A stretch of DNA of 43,189 bases from Nemertoderma westbladi. Taxonomy: Eukaryota > Xenacoelomorpha > Nemertodermatida > Nemertodermatidae. How positions within the stretch are numbered: the stretch's first letter is position 1; each line of letters starts with the position of its first letter. The stretch is from assembly GCA_032718475.1 (NCBI GenBank), contig JAUCBJ010001859.1:1-43189 (forward strand), in the 5' to 3' direction. The notes under the pieces are model-generated. The model did no database searches, was not told the origin of the DNA, and saw only the letters and a list, made by a program, of their open reading frames with translations. Position numbers and translations under genes: made by a program. Below, in pieces: positions 21,326 to 33,815 of this stretch.

Positions 21326-21375
21326 AGGCAATTTATAAACTTAAACGCCCGGCTCTTATTCGAGTAAATACGGTA

Positions 21376-23240
21376 GTTGTTTAAGGTATAGGCTTATTAT
21401 TCTTGGGGTTTTTATGTCTACGAAATGGAAATACATCCAGAATATATCACAAAACGGCGCCGAATCGAAGGAACCGAGTTCGAACCCACTCATTGTAAAG
21501 AATCCGGGTTTACACGCTGGGAAAGGAACAGGTTTAGAAACATGCAGACTACCGTGAATAATTAGTGTAACTACTGTACTACCACATTTAAACTTAAATA
21601 TTTTTATAATTTAAATCAATTTCCTTTCTGATTCGTCATTTAAGATTGCACTTTCCCGCGGAAGAATAAGATTCAGAAATACGTGACACATGATTACATT
21701 TTTTCCGCTTTTATTTTATGCGCATCGCAATTTATTTAAGAGTTACGTGCACCTCCCAACCCTGTAGAATACGTCTAGCGATTTTCACGGAAATTCAGTG
21801 ATTTCGATAGGAGGAAAGGCAATATTTAAAATAAATTACATTTTGTAGGATTAACTATGCGAATGGGGGATAAATCTACTAATGTTGAGGATAATTCAAG
21901 GATCATTTGAAATAAACTGCTATATTAAAACTTACCGTGGGGTGAATAAGTTACAGAGAATGTGGATAAATAGCTGTGGATAACAATTATTGAATAGCCG
22001 CTAATATTTGCAGCTCCCCGCTTCCGTAACTTGTCGTATTTAACCTCCATAACCTCATACAATACAAAATATATTGTTATGGACCTTTTACAATATAATT
22101 TATGTGAACTAATTATATGATTATTGCACGTACATACCAAGGAACTGTATAAATTTACCTGTACATTTAATTACCGCGGAATATTAACCCAAAACCATAT
22201 TTTAATCAGTTTGGTACACAATATTAATTGGTCTACACATTAACCGCAACATTCCGAAAGTTAACACTTAACTTGTAATGTAGTTAAGTAAATTGTAAAT
22301 TAAATAACCTATAAATATAATTTGACTAAATTAAATAACCAATGTAAACCACAATATTTAGGGCATGCAAGGAAGTAAATTCTTAATTATTGTAGCAATA
22401 ATGGAACAGATAAATAAAGTAAGTAACTGATTAATTAATATAATATCTTTGAAAGGATGTGGATGTGAAATCGAACCTAAAATGTTACATTGAAAATTCT
22501 AAATACTAAATATCAACTACAATAAAGTTAAAGCTAAAGGCTTTTATATGATTAAATCCAAACAGAGAACAAAAAATATTACCGGTAATAATTAATTAAT
22601 AGTTGACAATTACTTCGAACATTATTTCACACTTAAAACAGCAAAGGTGGGAAATATTAAAGTACACTAATAATTGAAACTCAAATCTGGGAAAATCTGT
22701 GATCGATTTAATTAAGTTAATCTCTAAAATCTAAACGTGTAATGGAAACAAAACCAGCATCACCCTGCACATGTAACACAGTAGACGAAAGAGGAAAAAT
22801 GTAAATTATTTGTAAAATACCAATCCAATTAAATTAAAAACTTAATTGAAACCAAAACCCAACTAAAAATTTAACAAAATTATGGACCTTCATTAAAAAC
22901 TAGAATATTTTATGACAAATATTTTTTTCTATCTAAAAAAACATTTAATCCACAACAAATACTAATATTCATAATATATAAAAAAAAGTTAACAAATTGA
23001 ATGCAAATAGAATATCTAATGTAATATACCCACAAATCTACAGTTATCCTAACACTGTAACTAGTTTACCATTAAAGGTGGTAACAATTTACATCAAATC
23101 ACTACCAGTTTCGGAATAATTATAACACATTCCCGAAACATTCATTAACAGCACCAAACTGAACACGACTTCAAATTTTTTATATTTTCAAAACTTTTTT
23201 CTATTTTTAAAAAATATATTTTTTAATTAATGACACAATT
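21376..23240. other. AT-rich region downstream of the Oaz-like gene
   Basis: It probably holds the 3' UTR of the minus-strand zinc-finger gene near its right end. A strongly AT-rich stretch follows the stop codon, and no polyadenylation signal stands out with confidence. Short minus-strand frames (for example 21925-22140) show no domain. Confidence 0.45.
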
Positions 23241-26200
23241 TTAAGCAACCGCCTGCTCGGGAGGCTCACTTACAATTTTTCTCGAGGAATAATCGACGGG
23301 AGAGCTGAACTCATCCATATCGATATCTTCCTCTTCATCATTAATATCCTCTACCAAGTCCACATTGACGTCATCCGTGATATCTTCCATGACGTCATCC
23401 TCCTCTATCGACTTGCCGGTGGTATCGGGAGTGGCGGCGGAGTAACTGGACACTGAATCGTTGTCCAGCGGGGTCTCGTTCGCAGTCGAGGACGGCTCTT
23501 CGACGAGGTCATGGCACTGTCTCAGATGTTCCTTAAGCCCCTTCCTATTAGCGCACGGTTGGCTGCAGACCCGACAACGCCAGTCCTGATCCTTCTCCAA
23601 TGTGTGCGTCTTCATGTGGTCCTTTACGTGACACTTCCGGGAGAAGAACTTTCCGCAATGCGGACAAACGAACGGACGAACGCCGTTGTGGCTCTTCATA
23701 TGAACCTTACGATTCTCCTTGCGGGCGAACCTGCGACCGCAGTTAGTTACCGGACACACGTACGGTCGCTCGCCCGAATGCTTCCGCTGATGGATAGTGA
23801 GATTCTTAGCCAAAGCGAAAACCTTCCCGCAGTCGCCGCAGGGGAAGGTTTTATCCTGCGTGTGGATCCGCATGTGTCCTTGGAGGTTGCTAAGACACGG
23901 GAATACTTCCGAGCACTCTGAACAAGGGAACGTTTGTTTCCGACCTCCGGAAAGATTCTCAGAGTCGCTTCCGTGAACCGAGAAGTAATGCTTCTGAAGA
24001 TTGGCGCTGTCGTTGAAAACCTCGGGGCAGAGGGAGCACTTGAAGGTGTTGTCTTCTCGCAACATGTGAATCTTCATATGGTTAGTGAGGTTGATGAGGT
24101 TGGTGAACGTCCGATGGCAATGCGGGCACTGATGACAATCATGGGGCGAGCCCGAATGGCCCAATATATGGTGCTGCAACTCTGCCTCGAAAACGAAACT
24201 CCTCGGGCACAGATGGCATGTGTTGGGCCACGGTCCGTCTGCGTGTTCCGCACCAACATGCTGCTCGACTTCCCAGATTGACTCACATTTGGTCGCGCAG
24301 ACTGGGCACTCGATTCCGCTACTCATGAAGCTGTGCTCCACGAGATGAGTCCGCAAGGCCGTCGAGTTCTCTAGAAACTTCTTACAGATCCGACATGCTA
24401 CTTCGGTTTCCCCTCGAGGCTGCAACTCGCCGACTCTCCGTCGCTCGTCCGCCAGATGGACCTGGACGATGTGCGCCTCGATCTCTGAGTCAGTAGCGAA
24501 CATCGCCGGACATCGGATGCATTGGTACGGGAAGTTGCGCTCCTTCTCGATGTGCTGCGCCATGTGGCCCTCGAGAACGCGTTGCGATTCGAACTGGGCG
24601 TTGCACCGCGGACACGGGAGGATGTGTTTGGTCGAGTGTCCCGAAGCGCCACCCAGCGGGCCTCGAGAGAAGCTATCTATACAGTCGGCGCACACGTAAC
24701 AAGGACAACCGTTACCGTCCATCTTACAGGAGAGAGTGGACTTGCTATCGAATCCGCGGTAGCAAACGGAGCAGCGGTACAGATGCGGAGCATTCGGGAT
24801 CACTTTGGTGTGGAACTTGGCGTGAGTCAATAACTCCGTCATGGAGGTGAGCGGCTGCTTGCAGACAACGCACTCGAGATGTCTACCGGTTAGGGGAGTG
24901 TTGGACAGGACGTGTTCATCTATATGCGTGAAATATTCCCGTTCGTCGTGGACCCTGGTCGAGCAGAAAGTGCAAGTGTTCCCGACATTGTTGGATTTGT
25001 GCTCGAACATGTGAGCGGCGAGGTTGGAGCTCGATGCGAATATCGCGTTGCACAAGGTGCACTTGGGGACGTTGTGTTTGAGTAGATGGCTCGCCTTATG
25101 TTTCTGGAGTTCGAACAGCGATATAAATGCCTCGGAACAGAGTGCGCAGGGATGATACTCCACGGTGCGCTTACCGCTCATCGTATCACGGTTGTAATCG
25201 GCACTCCCGCTTCTAGGACGAAGTCGCTCCGCTTTCTGTTTCTCGGGGGTTTCCCCATCAACCTTCACGTTAACCTCAACATCATCATTCAACTCCAACT
25301 TTATTTTATTTTGATCAGATTTCATTTTACCACAATGTTTTTCCTTTACATGGGAATCTAAACTTATAATGCTATCAAAAGTCACTGAACATATTGCGCA
25401 CTTGACCCCAGGGGGCGCCGCGCTTGGTTCCCTACGTTTCAAATTTTTTGTTGAAAATGTATTTTTTGGATCGGAATGAACATCTAATATGTGTTGCTTG
25501 AAGTCGCGTTCATTGGTACCGGTGTAGGGACATTTAACGCACCGGAAACACCGATTCTCATCGGAATGTTTCACCGTGAAATGCACCTGAATGGCGACCT
25601 TTGAGTCAAAAACTGAATCACAAAACTCACACTTATACAACGTAACGGAATGACTATCTAACAAATGTTTATGCAGTTCATCCAACTTACTGTGAACCAA
25701 ATCGCACGAATTACAACAGTATTCTACGTTAACATCAAGGTAATGGGATATAAAATGAGAATGGAGAACTTCCTCCGAGGTAAAATTACACCCACATTCG
25801 GGGCAGAGAAACTTCTTAAGGAACAAGTCCATATGAGTTTTAAGATGAGCCTGAAACTCACCCATGGTGGCGTAACTCTCCTCGCAGTGGGAACAGCTTA
25901 ATGTGTTCACTGTTGACTCTCTAGTTGGTGTCATCGGAACCCCCTCGATGAATGCGCCTCTCCCATTGGTGGGTGTCACAGAGCGAGGGGATCTCTGGTT
26001 AGAAGGGGTTGCCGAGCGCGGGGACTGGTTATTGGTTGGTGTAATAGGACGAGGGGCTCTCCCATTGGTGGGAGAACTCGCGGGAAGTGCCCGCCCACTG
26101 TTGGGTGATACGGCGTCCCCACTGGGTGTCACAGGAACCCCCACCCGGCCATCTAATCTCTTGGCTGCAGGTAAATTATTATTCTCGTTGGAGTTAAATT

Positions 26201-27358
26201 CTTTACCGGAGGCCGAGACAGAAGAAGAAACTGGAACGAAGGCGGATGATGATTGGCTAAAAAGTTGGGCAGCGGCGGCAGGAAGTTGAGGGAGTTGGTG
26301 ACGAGTTTCCAAGTGGCGTTTTAGTTGGTCCGCGCTATCGAAGAACCCACAACCGTAGATACAAGCCAACTGGAGTTTGTCTGCGAGTTCGCGATGCCCA
26401 GTCTGGAAGTGATGAATGAGTTGTGTGTAGTTAGGGAACCGCTCGGGACACATAGTGCAGGGCACACCGGCAGGGGGCGCTGTTTCTGGGACGGATCCGT
26501 AGCCATGGACACATCTCGCGTGCTCGAGGAAGGCGAGTTCGCTCGGGAACGAGATGGTGCAGTGCCGGCAGTGGTAGAAACCGCGCTGCTCGAGGAGGAG
26601 TTCACTGTAGGAGTGGACCGTGGTGACGTGAGCCTCCAGGAGGGAGATGTCGTCGAAGGACATGGTGCAGTAGCGGCAGGGGAGGCGGTTGAAGTAGTGC
26701 GCGAGAGGGGATTGGAGCGGGGCTGAGTGGGGTGGGGGATGGCTCCCGAGCATGGGGTGGCGTGGGGGCGGCAGTGGGGGCAGCAGGTGTTTGTGCGCCA
26801 TTTGCATGTGTTCCCCCAGAGCGAGAACGTTAGGGAACTCGAGACGGCAGATAGGGCAGGCCGCTCGCAGGTGCAGCCCACCACCGGGAGGGGGCGCTCC
26901 TCCGCAGTGGGTCGTCTCCATATGGAAGCGGAGCACGGATGGCGACGCGAAGTCCCCCTTGCCGCAGCAGGGGCAGCGCAAGGGGGCGGGGGCGCCCCCC
27001 ATGGACGGACCCCCCATGTGGACCCCCGATATGTGTCTGTTCAAGGACTCAGGGTTGTTGAACAGGTCCCCGCAGACGGCGCAACTGAGTTTATCCGAGA
27101 CAACGGCCGGTAGACAGTTCTCGATGTGCGAGTGCAACTCCTCCGCCGTCGCAAACCCGCAGCCACACGAGTTGCATTTGACCGTGTGGTTCCTAGTGTG
27201 GCCGACAGGAGGCGCTGCTAGCAGCACGGAGCTGCTGAGACCGCCGCTAGTTGCGTCGTTGTGTCCGATACCGCCGTGGGTCATTATGTGCTGCTGTAAG
27301 TCGACCGCTGAACCGAACGTTAGAGTGCACTGCAGACAGCGGAATTCCTTCTCTTTAC
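23241..27358 (-). CDS. Oaz: Oaz-like terminal coding exon (about 32 zinc fingers, acidic tail)
   Basis: Acceptor tgtttgtatttcag lies just before 27358; the exon completes a Gly codon and runs 1371 further codons to TAA. Nine fingers (first [10 protein letters not shown], last [10 protein letters not shown]) precede a finger-free Ser/Thr/Pro linker with repeated SPRSATPSN-like words. Then come fingers in the family's usual order, such as [19 protein letters not shown], followed by an atypical Cys-rich module ([10 protein letters not shown] onward) that keeps the divergent CXXC spacing seen in ZNF423. After the finger [10 protein letters not shown], where the vertebrate protein is near its end, there are five more fingers with Krueppel-like linkers ([18 protein letters not shown]). 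The chain ends in an Asp/Glu-rich tail of about 60 residues. One huge uninterrupted exon is common in this family. Confidence 0.95.
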
Positions 27359-30300
27359 CTGAAATACAAACAAACAATAAATAAATAATCATAAATAAAA
27401 TAATGATAATAAAATAAATACATAAACCTTCGAAAAATTGAACAAATAAGTCATATTTCAATATGATTTAAATACAAAAATTAATTGGATTGATTGGTAC
27501 TTTTTAACTAGTTTCGGTTGCTTTAGAATTCTCAGACCTCACAGTCCTGTTAAAATGTATATTAATTAAGTGAACAATAAAAAATAGTTCAAGGGTTAAG
27601 TGAAATATCTTTAACCAAAAATTAATAACAATGACTGTATAATTAGATAACAGGTCCAATAAATATGGTAATCAATAAAAATGTAATTTTATTCTTCCCG
27701 TAACGCAAATAAAGATTAAAAAAATATTAAATAAAATACAAATAAATAAATATAATACAATATAATATATTTCTCATACTAACTAACCGGGTGTAGAACG
27801 ATGGTGTGTTTGTGTGTGCGCCGTAAGTGCTGCCGTTGTTGTGTAGCCCCGATTACAGATCAAACATTGGTAGGGTTTGGACGAGTTGTGAGTCTTTAGA
27901 TGAATCTTCAGATGATCACTCCTACTAAAACTAGCCGTACAGACCTAAATATAAAAGTTGTATTATTTAATAACAAAGTTGTGAACTGCTAAACATATCA
28001 GGTACCGCTAAATAAATTATATTTTCATTTTGAAACAATAAATTAACATTTATTAGATAAATTTTACTGATGCCGTCAGACAGACAAAGTCATTTTAAAT
28101 TTAATTTGACATTTTAAATTGTTTTTACAAAATGACCAAATTCACCGCATGGACGTAAAGTTTAAACAGATCAGATTTACCCTGGGCCGATTTTGCAGAT
28201 TCAGTGTGATATTTCTGTAGTGTGGGAGGAAGAAAACACATTTGTATTATATGCCTCACTCTGTCCTCATTCTATGACCCGGGAATAGTTGAGATAACTT
28301 ACCGGACAGTGGTACTTCTTGTCTCCGGTGTGCAGTCGTACGTGTCTGTCGCGCGAACGTTTGTGTTTAAATAACCGCTGACAGAAATCGCATTTAAACG
28401 GCATCTTATCCGAATGAACCTAAAAAAAATAAAATAATTTAAACGACTTTTGGTCAATTTGTTTTCGATTGCGATATACTGCCACGATAGTATTCGTTTT
28501 ATATATAAATGTTGTGTTATTGATATTATTGTGTTATTTGCTGCAATAATATAAATTAATATAATTGGTGTGTTATATATTTTTCCGTTATTTACATTAT
28601 TTCATTATTGTGTTATTTTACTGCCATTTAAACGCTATGATTCCAAACAACATCTGCCAAAAAAAAATTTCCGACCGAAATTAATTCAGCGCAGAAGAAA
28701 GCAATCGACTATGATTATATGAGTATCGATTGGGGTAACCGGGGATGTTGTTATGGGAAGGAGCGGGTTGGGTGCGGCCCGGGCCACAGCAGGGTGACTA
28801 CTCACTATACAACATAGAGAAAGAGTCTAGTATAATTAATAGGAGAGTTCGACGCAATGGTGCGCAGATAATGGATGGGGCGGGAAACATATGGCGGGTT
28901 CAACCCATTGTAGACTGACAGGCGGGGACTCTACCCCACCAGCAGCAGCCGCAGTGCATATAGGAGAAATAAACGCGAGATGGAGAACTATTGAGTCAGT
29001 AACAGTGTCGATCAATTCAAGTGAAATCGCGGAATACATATTTATGATTAAGATGATGGTGGCGTTCAACGGTTGTTGTATTACAATGCGAGTTAGGCAT
29101 AATTATTATGAGGCAGGCCCAATGGCGCTGTGTGTGTTTATGGCGCCAAGTACTCCGCCCGTGCTGAGCGTAATTATAGAGAGGTTGGGGAGCGAGTGAG
29201 CTGGTTGGGGAGAGATGGACGGGTTGGGAGGGGGGTGGAGCCAGGCAGTCTGGTGCGCGGCCGGATAGAGAGTAGAGGGGAGAGAGAGAGAGAGAGAGAG
29301 AGATAGAGGAGTTTAGTGGCGGCTTTGTCGCCTCACTCTATCCGGGATTTAGTTAGAGGTTTACCGGAGTTCGGGCCGACACAGATTATATATCCGCGCA
29401 GACTCCAAGGGGCCTGCTTATTACGTAGCTATAGGAATTTAATTACTCTTTGACGTCGACGTCGGCGAATAAAAGCCCATTAACTATGAAGCATAAATCA
29501 TATTTCCACACTAAGCGTTAACAATCAATCCATGATGATATTATAAGACTATTTGTGAACTGAATGTGTGTATCAATGACTGCAATTACACTGCAAAGCA
29601 AGAACCTCTCGTAACTCTCGTAAAAGTGGTTGAGTTGAGTAATTTTAATTTACCTTCGGCTCGACACTTTGAAGATATGATAATTATTAATTATGATGTA
29701 TAAAGTTGTGTTGACCAAAACTATTTTACTTTTAAACTAAAGAATAGGAGCACCAGATAACAGATAATAGATACATATGCGCCAAATGGCTCCCTCCCTC
29801 CCATAGAGTACACGATAAATATACAAATTCAAAGATTAAATATTTAAATATACAAAATACGCAGGAAAATACCATAGCTTCATATTTCGATACTTTTACA
29901 AAGCTCTTGATGTGTTTTGTTGGACATTTATTTAATGATCTATGACCGGTTTCAATGGGCTAAATAAACACCTGAAACATCCAAACTCTCACCTGTTCGT
30001 GACGTTTAAGGTAACTGAGACGGCTGAATCGCTTGTCACAGAACTGGCATGGGTAGGGGTTGGTCTGAGGGTCTGTCATCCCGTCCATTGGGTCGCCCAC
30101 ACATGGTAATCCGTAGTGGGTGGCGGCTGGGTTCCAAAGTGAAGCTCCTTGCATGCTCAGTGGCGAATCAGTATCTATAAAGAAAAACAAAATAATATAT
30201 AAAACCAATTCTGTTATTAATAAGATAGTGGAAATTGCCATATCGGAGAATATTATAATGAAATGAAAACTCGATTTAAGTGACAAAAGTCATGTGATTT

Positions 30301-33300
30301 ATTAGGTAATAACTAAAGTGGTTTGGGTTTGTGAAGATCTTGTGTCGCAGTAAACGAGACAAGACATTGATCGCCTAAAACAGCTTCTGTGAGCGACATC
30401 GGCATTGATCGGTGATGATTCTCTCCCACAGGGAACAGGGCACCAGATGAGACTAGCCCCTACCCAAAACGACATTTAATATTATACATTAAATTCCAAC
30501 CCCAGAGGCGGTGATTCACGCACCGGGGATATTTTCTTTTGTTTTAAAGCGACGGTTCAGGGAAATGCGAGAATAATAAAGAGTTCGGTTGACTCGTACA
30601 CCTCCCTCAGGGGGTGCTGAGATAGAGAGAAACCATTCGCGTGAGATCAATAAAAGCACAGGGTAACAGGTGACGCTAGTCGAAAAACTAAATTCGATTT
30701 GGAAGTCAGTTAGGAAAGCGCTGGGTAGCCCTGGGAGAGCGGACTTATAGCATCTAATTATATAAGGTAATGGAAAGGTGGGTAATTGGCAAGGGTTTGG
30801 GTGGCGTTCGAGTAATCGTCACTTTGTCACATACCGGGGTGTGTGGCTGGGTTCTGGAGGAGGTTACAAGGACTTACAATACGGGCGAACCGAGAGGATA
30901 CCGCGCCGTAGTTCGAACCGTAACCGCGGAATAATTAGGAAACGTGGATGAGGTTATAGAGGCGATGGGAGTGCGAGGGATTCTAGCTAGCGTCAGGGTT
31001 CTAGGGTGTGATGGGACTCTAGTGCATTGTGCGTGAAGGGACGGTAAACGTGCCTAGAATTAATAGCTAACAATGAAGGTGTGTGTGTGTGAGTTGGGAG
31101 GGAAGGCATGATTGCTTTATGCCGCTATAATTAAGCGGAATATATATTAGGAGTCACAATGAAACAGAAGCCACTGTTTTATTAACTCAATCCCCTCCAG
31201 TGGTTTGTATTTGAATGGGAGTGATGAGTGAGTTACAGATATATTACATCGTCACAGTGTGTGAATCTTAATAAATCCGGTGTAACAATAAATGCACCGC
31301 TACGTTAATAGCTTATTACAGAAGCGACTGAGGCCTATATGCAGCACCAGTAACTATATTTCAACAGAAAATGTGTAAATCGAATCTTTAAGATAAATCT
31401 AGTATAATTATATTTTGTCAGAAGTGTCTCCATCTGATAACGGCGTAGACAGTATTATATATACATTCCAATGTATTGACAATCAGGCTTTGGAATTCGA
31501 GTACGCTTCACTGCCCCAATACCAACAACACTGCGAGCCCAACTGTCCTATGGGGGTCGCTACCCAATTCACGTTGACCCCGCGGTTAGCAACCACGCCG
31601 TCCCACGATATGTTTAGCTAATATAAACCAGTCCCATTTACTCCTAACCATCAACTATTAAAACGTTGAGATCGCCAAGAGATCCTTGAACCCTTTGGAG
31701 AGCTTGGAAGCCCATTAATATCGCATCATAGACCGGGGCAGACCCCAATACTAACGGCCGATCACTCAGGGAACCACTCGAGAAAGTGCTGGCCCGCGGC
31801 TCACTGAGGACTCCTATCGCAAACCGGGCTATTGTAACCCAGTTGGGGATACAAAGGCAGGGATTATGGGCCAACAAAGAACCCATTACATGGAGAGGTT
31901 CCTGGTCTATATAGGCCTAATAGAGAGTAGTATAGACCGCTCTGAGCCAACCCTCCCTGCCCCCATCTCGCACTTATACGCGAATGCCAAGGTTTATGTG
32001 TGCGAGGAGCTAGGAACTCTAATTGTTTGCTAGGTCCGAGGCATTAAGGAGGGGGTTCCATTATTCGCTGGGCCCCAAGGTGCCCCTTATCTCGGCGAGC
32101 AGTATCCGGCGTAGATAATTAATGTTCGCCTAACCATGGTGACACCTAGATACCGGGGTATGGGATGGGCCTCACCTACCAGTAATCTCTTGTGTAAGGG
32201 GTGTGGGTGACCATTAATTATGGATGCTAACATGATGGGAGACCAGATTGAAAGGATGACTTAAACATACTTTAGAAAATTCAATTCCCCGCAATGTAAA
32301 ACAACCGGGGATGTAAAAGTTATTATACAATTATAAGAGTGTAAGTTAGAAATAATTGACAACGATACAAATTGATGATGATGAATTATATTCGAAAATG
32401 GAAATATTAGGGAGATCATTAGGAAACAACAGTCTATACTGCTGGTGCGGCTGGTGATAATGGCCATAGGATACAGAATGAGTTAGATAGACCATCAGAT
32501 AGCTAACCGGTAGGTTAGGTTAACGCTATGGGTTTCCTATTGATCGCTACGAATAAGCAGCACTATCTATAGTGTCGGGTCGGTAACAATCAACTGTTTG
32601 TGAGAACATGATTGTCGACGCCCACTGCCCACACTATATTATTAATTTAACTTATACCAAAAATAAATGACAGATTATTTCTCCAAAAGACCAAAGTACA
32701 TTTTTATCGATCAGTTATTATTTTTAAGTTTTGAATACGCAAATAGTTAAGTCGAATACCGGTACTGGAACTTATATTCTTAAATTTAATAATATGTCCA
32801 TTGTTCAGAATTATTTATCGAGTAATAAAATATACAACATAGTAACCTAACCTATATCAAAATATTTGTAGTATTTATATATTAAACTGAGAGATATTCA
32901 TACATATTGCCCTACAGTTGAGATGTTTAACTATAATCTACTTGAGTCACAAAATCAGTAAAGTAAATCAATTTACCTGGGCTATTTGATTCGCAACTGC
33001 TACGATATTCTTCAGCTTCTAGGGTATCATCAAAGTCATCGTCCTCAATGTTAACAATATCGCTATCATTCTTATCTGCAATAAAGAGGTTTAATATCTA
33101 TTGGATTTAATACATTGAATGTCGCTAAAGTGACACGAATTTTTACATCATTTGTGTAAATAAAATATATAATCCTAAACCACCTGTTATTTAGGCTGCG
33201 AATATAATTAGAATACAAGACTAACTAAATATATCATAAATGCTGATAAAAGTATATGAAAAACTTCATTTTTATGCGAATATTACATTTTTACAATTTA

Positions 33301-33815
33301 TTGTATGTTTTTGATCAAATTTAAAGTCAATAAAAAATCGCAAAATTCTAAAAGCGCACTTTACAGAGAAATTCAAATTTATAAAACTAATTGATCATGA
33401 TGATTGCGTCTGAAAATATTATTTTTGTATTAGCATTATACAGTTTTGTCCGTAGCAATAAGGGAAACATTAAAAAAAGCTATAAATTATTATCACTATT
33501 GGGATTGGCAGTAAATTATATAAGTAATACAAATATTGACTAGGAATTGAAAGGCAAACCCAGAAATACAAATAAAACTAAAAGAACTTTACTATACCAG
33601 CAACTGAAACTGAAAGAATAACTTACCACAACTACAATCTGAATTTTTATGGTTCATGAACTCATTGAGGGATAGGAATGATTTACCGCATGGTTGGCAG
33701 TTGTAGTTGGATGGCGAATGCTGAATGGGGGTTACTTCGGAACAAATCGAGTGTTTTCTAGAACTATGGTTGATGGCGGGAGATTTAACTTGCTCTGGGT
33801 CGGGATCAGAACCAC
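23241..33815 (-). CDS. Oaz: ZNF423/ZNF521-family multi-C2H2 zinc finger protein (Oaz-like), six visible exons, 5' incomplete
   Basis: Minus-strand gene; exons read 33815-33627, 33075-32977, 30174-29993, 28419-28303, 27944-27788 and 27358-23241. All five introns are GT-AG, and the split codons (phases 1, 1, 0, 0, 1) rejoin to one frame of about 1619 residues ending at TAA 23241. The protein starts with a C2HC finger, an acidic stretch, then four fingers including [27 protein letters not shown] and [14 protein letters not shown], which are hallmarks of the ZNF423/ZNF521 family. Some 32 more fingers follow, about 37 in all versus 30 in the vertebrate proteins. By family knowledge these nuclear factors bind DNA and partner EBF/Olf and SMAD proteins in neural and lineage specification. 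The exon bearing the start codon was not found; 1619 residues is therefore a minimum. Confidence 0.93.
27788..27944 (-). CDS. Oaz: Oaz-like exon 5 of those visible (two fingers)
   Basis: 157 bases; acceptor ttttatatttag before 27944 and donor g|gttagt after 27788. It encodes the rest of the finger begun in the previous exon ([14 protein letters not shown]) and the finger [19 protein letters not shown]. It ends one base into a Gly codon that the terminal exon completes. Confidence 0.93.
28303..28419 (-). CDS. Oaz: Oaz-like exon 4 of those visible
   Basis: 117 bases, phase 0 on both sides; acceptor ttttttttag and strong donor ccg|gtaagt. It encodes [35 protein letters not shown] and YHCP, the most conserved finger of the family. 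Both borders fall inside finger modules. Confidence 0.94.
28420..29992 (-). other. Oaz-like intron with (AG)n tract
   Basis: GT-AG intron of about 1.57 kb. It contains a GC-richer block (28740-29400) with an (AG)n microsatellite at 29281-29303. A 102-codon frame on the plus strand at 28891 shows no domain. Confidence 0.75.
29993..30174 (-). CDS. Oaz: Oaz-like exon 3 of those visible
   Basis: 182 bases; acceptor tttctttatag and donor cag|gtgaga. It encodes a Pro/Met-containing linker (about 40 residues) and the finger [19 protein letters not shown], nearly the same as the corresponding vertebrate finger. It completes an Asp codon split with the upstream exon. Confidence 0.93.
30175..32976 (-). 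other. Oaz-like largest visible intron
   Basis: GT-AG intron of 2.8 kb. A (GT)n tract lies near 31078-31092. Moderately GC-rich blocks at 30300-31030 and 31640-32200 hold no recognised exon or repeat; they could carry regulatory elements, but nothing in the sequence proves it. Confidence 0.7.
32977..33075 (-). CDS. Oaz: Oaz-like exon 2 of those visible (acidic)
   Basis: 99 bases, phase 1 on both sides; acceptor ctctttattgcag and donor cag|gtaaat. It encodes an Asp/Glu-rich segment ([16 protein letters not shown]) between the C2HC finger and the next finger. The vertebrate proteins also have a low-complexity acidic stretch near this part. Confidence 0.88.
33627..33815 (-). CDS. Oaz: Oaz-like exon 1 of those visible (C2HC finger); start exon missing
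   Basis: 189 bases; acceptor gtttgtccttag before 33815 and donor tg|gtaagt-type after 33627. It encodes a Ser/Pro-rich lead and a C2HC finger, [19 protein letters not shown], ending in Cys, equivalent to the first finger of ZNF423. The exon opens with the last two bases of a split codon, so at least one coding exon lies upstream (higher coordinates). Confidence 0.88.

Larger units (their letters stand above)
20563..21375. mobile_element. TA-flanked TIR MITE (Tc1/mariner-like ends)
   Basis: The left end reads taccgtatttactcgaataa then gagcc (20563-20587), and the right end (21351-21375) is its exact 25-base inverse complement. If the TIR starts at ccgtattt, both sides are flanked by TA, the Tc1/mariner-type target. 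The interior repeats cgaataaacgcc-type words at both ends, contains a nested (GTCT)n repeat (20674-20870) and a 17-bp tandem array (21165-21325), and has no transposase ORF. Confidence 0.85.

Noticed and set aside
23511-27384. Long plus-strand frames opposite the zinc-finger exon
   Set aside because: They are shadows of the conserved minus-strand coding exon; their translations have no domain.
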